This document shows positions 61,940 through 64,000 of a stretch of 64,000 nt of DNA, piece after piece; position 1 is the stretch's first letter; the number at the start of each line of letters is the position of its first letter. A program made the translations under genes and the position numbers. The DNA lies in NCBI RefSeq assembly GCF_001879695.1, contig NZ_MNBL01000084.1, forward strand, positions 1 to 64,000, given 5' to 3'. Origin of the DNA: Nioella sediminis. GTDB lineage: Bacteria; Pseudomonadota; Alphaproteobacteria; Rhodobacterales; Rhodobacteraceae. The notes beneath the pieces are model-generated. The model was not told the origin of the DNA. It did no database searches and saw only the letters and a list, made by a program, of their open reading frames with translations.

Positions 61940-62760
61940 TGCCGGACCCTCCGCAACCGTGGGTCCAGCATGTCGCGCAGCCCGTCGCCCATCAGGTTGA
62001 GGCCAAGCACCATCAGCACGATGGCGAGCCCCGGCAACACCGCCAGCATCGGGTGGGTGTAGATCATCGTTTGCGCATCCGACAGCATCCGCCCCCAACT
62101 GGGCGTGGGGGGCTGCACCGACAGGCCCACATAGGACAGCGCCGCTTCCGCGAGGATGCCGAGCGAGAACTGGATCGTCGCCTGCACGATCAGCAGGTTG
62201 GCGATATTGGGCAGGATATGTTCCGCACTGATGCGGGCCTTGCCCTTGCCCGCCACGCGGGCGGCGAGGATGTAATCGAGCGTCCAGAGGCTGAGCGCGC
62301 CGCCGCGCGCAACACGCGCGAAAACAGGGATGTTGAAGATGCCGATGGCAATGATCGCGTTGAAGGCCGAGGGGCCGAAAACGGCGGTGATCAGGATTGC
62401 AATGACAAGGCTGGGGAAGGCGAAGATCAGGTCGTTGCCGCGCATGATCAGCTCGTCCAGCAGGCTTCCCCGCGTCGCGGCAGCGGCAAGGCCGAGCGGC
62501 ACGCCGATCACGACGCCGATGCCGACGGCGACCAGTGCCACCGCCAGCGATACCCGCGCGCCCACCATCAGCATCGACAGCAGGTCGCGCCCGAACTGGT
62601 CGGTGCCCAGAAGGAACTCTCCGCTCGCCGGTTGCAGACGGTTTGCGATCACCAGCTGCTCCACGTCATGGGGTGTCCAGACGAAGGACAGCAGCGCCAT
62701 GGCAAGGAACACCGACGACAGCACCGCGCCGAGGATCAGGGGGACGGGCAGGCGGCTCAT
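61936..62760 (-). CDS. ABC transporter permease (DppC family)
   Basis: 274 residues with an N-terminal helix, the periplasmic loop LLGTDQFGRDLLSMLMVGAR and the EAA-type loop ARVAGKGKARISAEHILPNI. It is the second membrane subunit of the oligopeptide-type importer. It overlaps both neighbours by 4 bp. Confidence 0.95.
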   Translation of the reverse strand: MSRLPVPLILGAVLSSVFLAMALLSFVWTPHDVEQLVIANRLQPASGEFLLGTDQFGRDLLSMLMVGARVSLAVALVAVGIGVVIGVPLGLAAAATRGSLLDELIMRGNDLIFAFPSLVIAILITAVFGPSAFNAIIAIGIFNIPVFARVARGGALSLWTLDYILAARVAGKGKARISAEHILPNIANLLIVQATIQFSLGILAEAALSYVGLSVQPPTPSWGRMLSDAQTMIYTHPMLAVLPGLAIVLMVLGLNLMGDGLRDMLDPRLRRVRQ

Positions 62761-63701
62761 GCGCGGCGCCTCAGGCGCGGGTCGGCAATCGCATAGGCGA
62801 TGTCGACAAGGAAGGTGACGACGATGACCGCGAAGACCAGCAGCATGGTGACGGATTCCACCACCACCAGATCGCGCTGTGTGATGCCCTGGAAGATCAG
62901 CCGCCCGAGGCCAGGCAGGAAAAAGACATTCTCGATGATGATCGCACCCGCCAGCAGGAAGGAGAATTGCAAGCCGATGATGGTCAGGACCGGGATCAGG
63001 GCGTTGCGAAGCGCGTGTCGCAGCAGCGCCTGGCGACGGCTCAGCCCCTTGGCCCGCGCGGTGCGCATGTAATCCTGCGCCAGTGTCTCAATGAGGGCAG
63101 ACCGCATGACACGGGCAAGGATCGCCGCTTGCGGAAGGGCCAGCGCGACCGAGGGCAGCAGCAGCGACTTGAGGGCCTGCAAAGGCTCCTCCCATCCCGG
63201 AAAACCACCCGCGCTGAACCAGCGCAGGTTCACGGCGAAGACAAGCACCAGCAGCATGCCGAACCAGAAATTCGGGATAGCGATGCCAAGCTGCGTGCCG
63301 CCCATGATGCCGTAATCCGCCGCCCGCCCCCGGTTTGCCGCCGCCAGCAACCCGACCGGGAAAGCAATGGCCGTGGACAGGATCAGCGACAGAATGGCCA
63401 GCGGCAAGGACACCCACAGCCGGTCCGCCACAAGCTCCGCCACCGGGACGCGGTAGGTATAGGAGGTGCCGAAATCGCCCTGCACCATGCCCGCGATCCA
63501 CGTGAGATACCGCTCGGCCTTGGAGCCATCGAGCCCCAGATCGGCCCTCAATGCCTGTACCGTCGCCTCATCCGCGTTGAGCCCAAGCATGAACGCCGCC
63601 GGGTCGCCGGGAATGACCTCGATCACCGTGAAGATGACGAGGCTCGCGACGATCAGGCTGAGGCTCAGCGAGAGAAGACGGCCAAGGATAAAGCGCAGCA
63701 T
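62757..63701 (-). CDS. ABC transporter permease (DppB family)
   Basis: 314 residues from the ATG at 63701 with AAGGTGG upstream; a TTG at 63719 would add six residues. LIVASLVIFTVIEVIPGDPA, AANRGRAADYGIMGGTQLGI and the EAA loop AKGLSRRQALLRHALRNAL are typical of DppB. It is the first gene of the transporter operon seen here. Confidence 0.94.
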   Translation of the reverse strand: MLRFILGRLLSLSLSLIVASLVIFTVIEVIPGDPAAFMLGLNADEATVQALRADLGLDGSKAERYLTWIAGMVQGDFGTSYTYRVPVAELVADRLWVSLPLAILSLILSTAIAFPVGLLAAANRGRAADYGIMGGTQLGIAIPNFWFGMLLVLVFAVNLRWFSAGGFPGWEEPLQALKSLLLPSVALALPQAAILARVMRSALIETLAQDYMRTARAKGLSRRQALLRHALRNALIPVLTIIGLQFSFLLAGAIIIENVFFLPGLGRLIFQGITQRDLVVVESVTMLLVFAVIVVTFLVDIAYAIADPRLRRRA

Positions 63702-63740
63702 GGCCGCCACCTTAGACAAACGGCAGCGGTTGGAAAGGGG

Positions 63741-64000
63741 TTAAGCGCGCCGCCCACGGCGCGATTTCAGCCTCTCATGCGCGGCCTTGGTGCCATCGTG
63801 GAAGGTGCCGAACCACTTGTCCCAGGGCATTTCCAGGTTGCCGTAGTTCACCTCGAAATAGCGGTGGTGCATCTGGTGGTGGAAGGTGCCAAGCGCGAGG
63901 CGTTTCCTGTCCTCCACCAGCAGGTTTTCGAAGCCGGTGTGGGAGGTCGCCGCCGTCAGTGCCTGATGCTGCATGTGGAACAGAATGTGCAGCGGGTGGG
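63741..64000 (-). CDS. Sterol desaturase/fatty acid hydroxylase family protein, truncated by window edge
   Basis: The last 86 or so codons of a gene that runs off the end of the window. The frame is open to base 64000 (HPLHILFHMQHQALTAATSH is read across the first internal ATG at 63974). The histidine box THHQMHHRYFEVNYGNLEMP, then WDKWFGTFHDG, is the C-terminal signature of the sterol desaturase superfamily, a di-iron membrane oxygenase. The tail is basic (RLKSRRGRR). Confidence 0.85.
   Translation of the reverse strand, partial: HPLHILFHMQHQALTAATSHTGFENLLVEDRKRLALGTFHHQMHHRYFEVNYGNLEMPWDKWFGTFHDGTKAAHERLKSRRGRRA

Noticed and set aside
1-64000. CRISPR arrays, tRNA or rRNA genes, insertion sequences and prophage
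   Set aside because: Read for and not found: no spaced direct repeats, no tRNA cloverleaf recognised, no transposase, integrase or phage structural genes.

Overview
The window looks like chromosomal DNA of a high-GC alphaproteobacterium, most likely a marine member of the Rhodobacterales (Roseobacter group). This is inferred from gene content: sarcosine oxidase, non-pyrrolysine MttB-type and dimethylglycine dehydrogenase-type enzymes, TRAP transport, a PuuD-type urate oxidase, and the strongly GC-rich third codon positions. I found no rRNA, tRNA, CRISPR, transposase or phage genes. The coding is dense; every gap between genes is under 300 bp, and the longer ones (about 110-160 bp) hold operators, palindromes or nothing recognisable. 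The window is almost entirely a mosaic of small-molecule catabolic and respiratory operons centred on nitrogen and one-carbon metabolism.

Layout. 1-2.6 kb: the 3' end of sarcosine oxidase (soxA, soxG). 2.7-7.4 kb: a Rieske ferredoxin, a membrane desaturase, a divergent M29/NicX-like metalloenzyme, a LysR regulator and a Rieske oxygenase, probably one small oxidative pathway of unknown substrate. 7.4-11.6 kb: small secreted proteins, an EF-hand protein and a 7TM-type histidine kinase divergent from a NarL-type response regulator. 11.6-19.6 kb: a five-heme c-type cytochrome divergent from a complete nqrABCDEF-apbE-nqrM-CBS operon with an FNR-like box in between; its NqrB is very short and lacks the covalent-FMN threonine motif. 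19.6-30.9 kb: a LysR regulator and an array of an MttB-family methyltransferase, two covalent-flavin demethylating dehydrogenases, a class III aminotransferase and a gamma-glutamyltransferase, readable as stepwise stripping of methyl groups from a betaine followed by deamination. 31.0-34.1 kb: molybdate regulator and transporter (modE-like, modABC) behind a ModE-like operator.

34.2-44.2 kb: a ten-gene unit made of a divergent RpiR regulator and a minus-strand operon (N-formylglutamate amidohydrolase-like protein, TRAP transporter, glutamine-synthetase-like ligase, SnoaL-like protein, aldehyde dehydrogenase, iron alcohol dehydrogenase, alpha/beta hydrolase). It reads as uptake of an amino alcohol, gamma-glutamylation, two oxidations and deacylation, and is my best candidate for an undescribed pathway. 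44.3-57.6 kb: urease (ureDAB-C-EFG, with three uncharacterised extra genes interspersed) directly followed by urate degradation (allE, purine permease, allA, fused puuE-uraD, hiuH, LysR, puuD), so urate nitrogen can flow to urea and ammonia within one island. 57.6-64 kb: a globin, rpe, an aldehyde dehydrogenase, an oligopeptide-type ABC transporter lacking its binding protein in this window, and a truncated sterol-desaturase-family gene at the edge.

A recurrent non-coding element, two or three abutting near-perfect palindromes of 20-28 bp, occurs at four gene junctions (34.1, 51.3, 55.3 and 58.9 kb), three of them between convergent genes.
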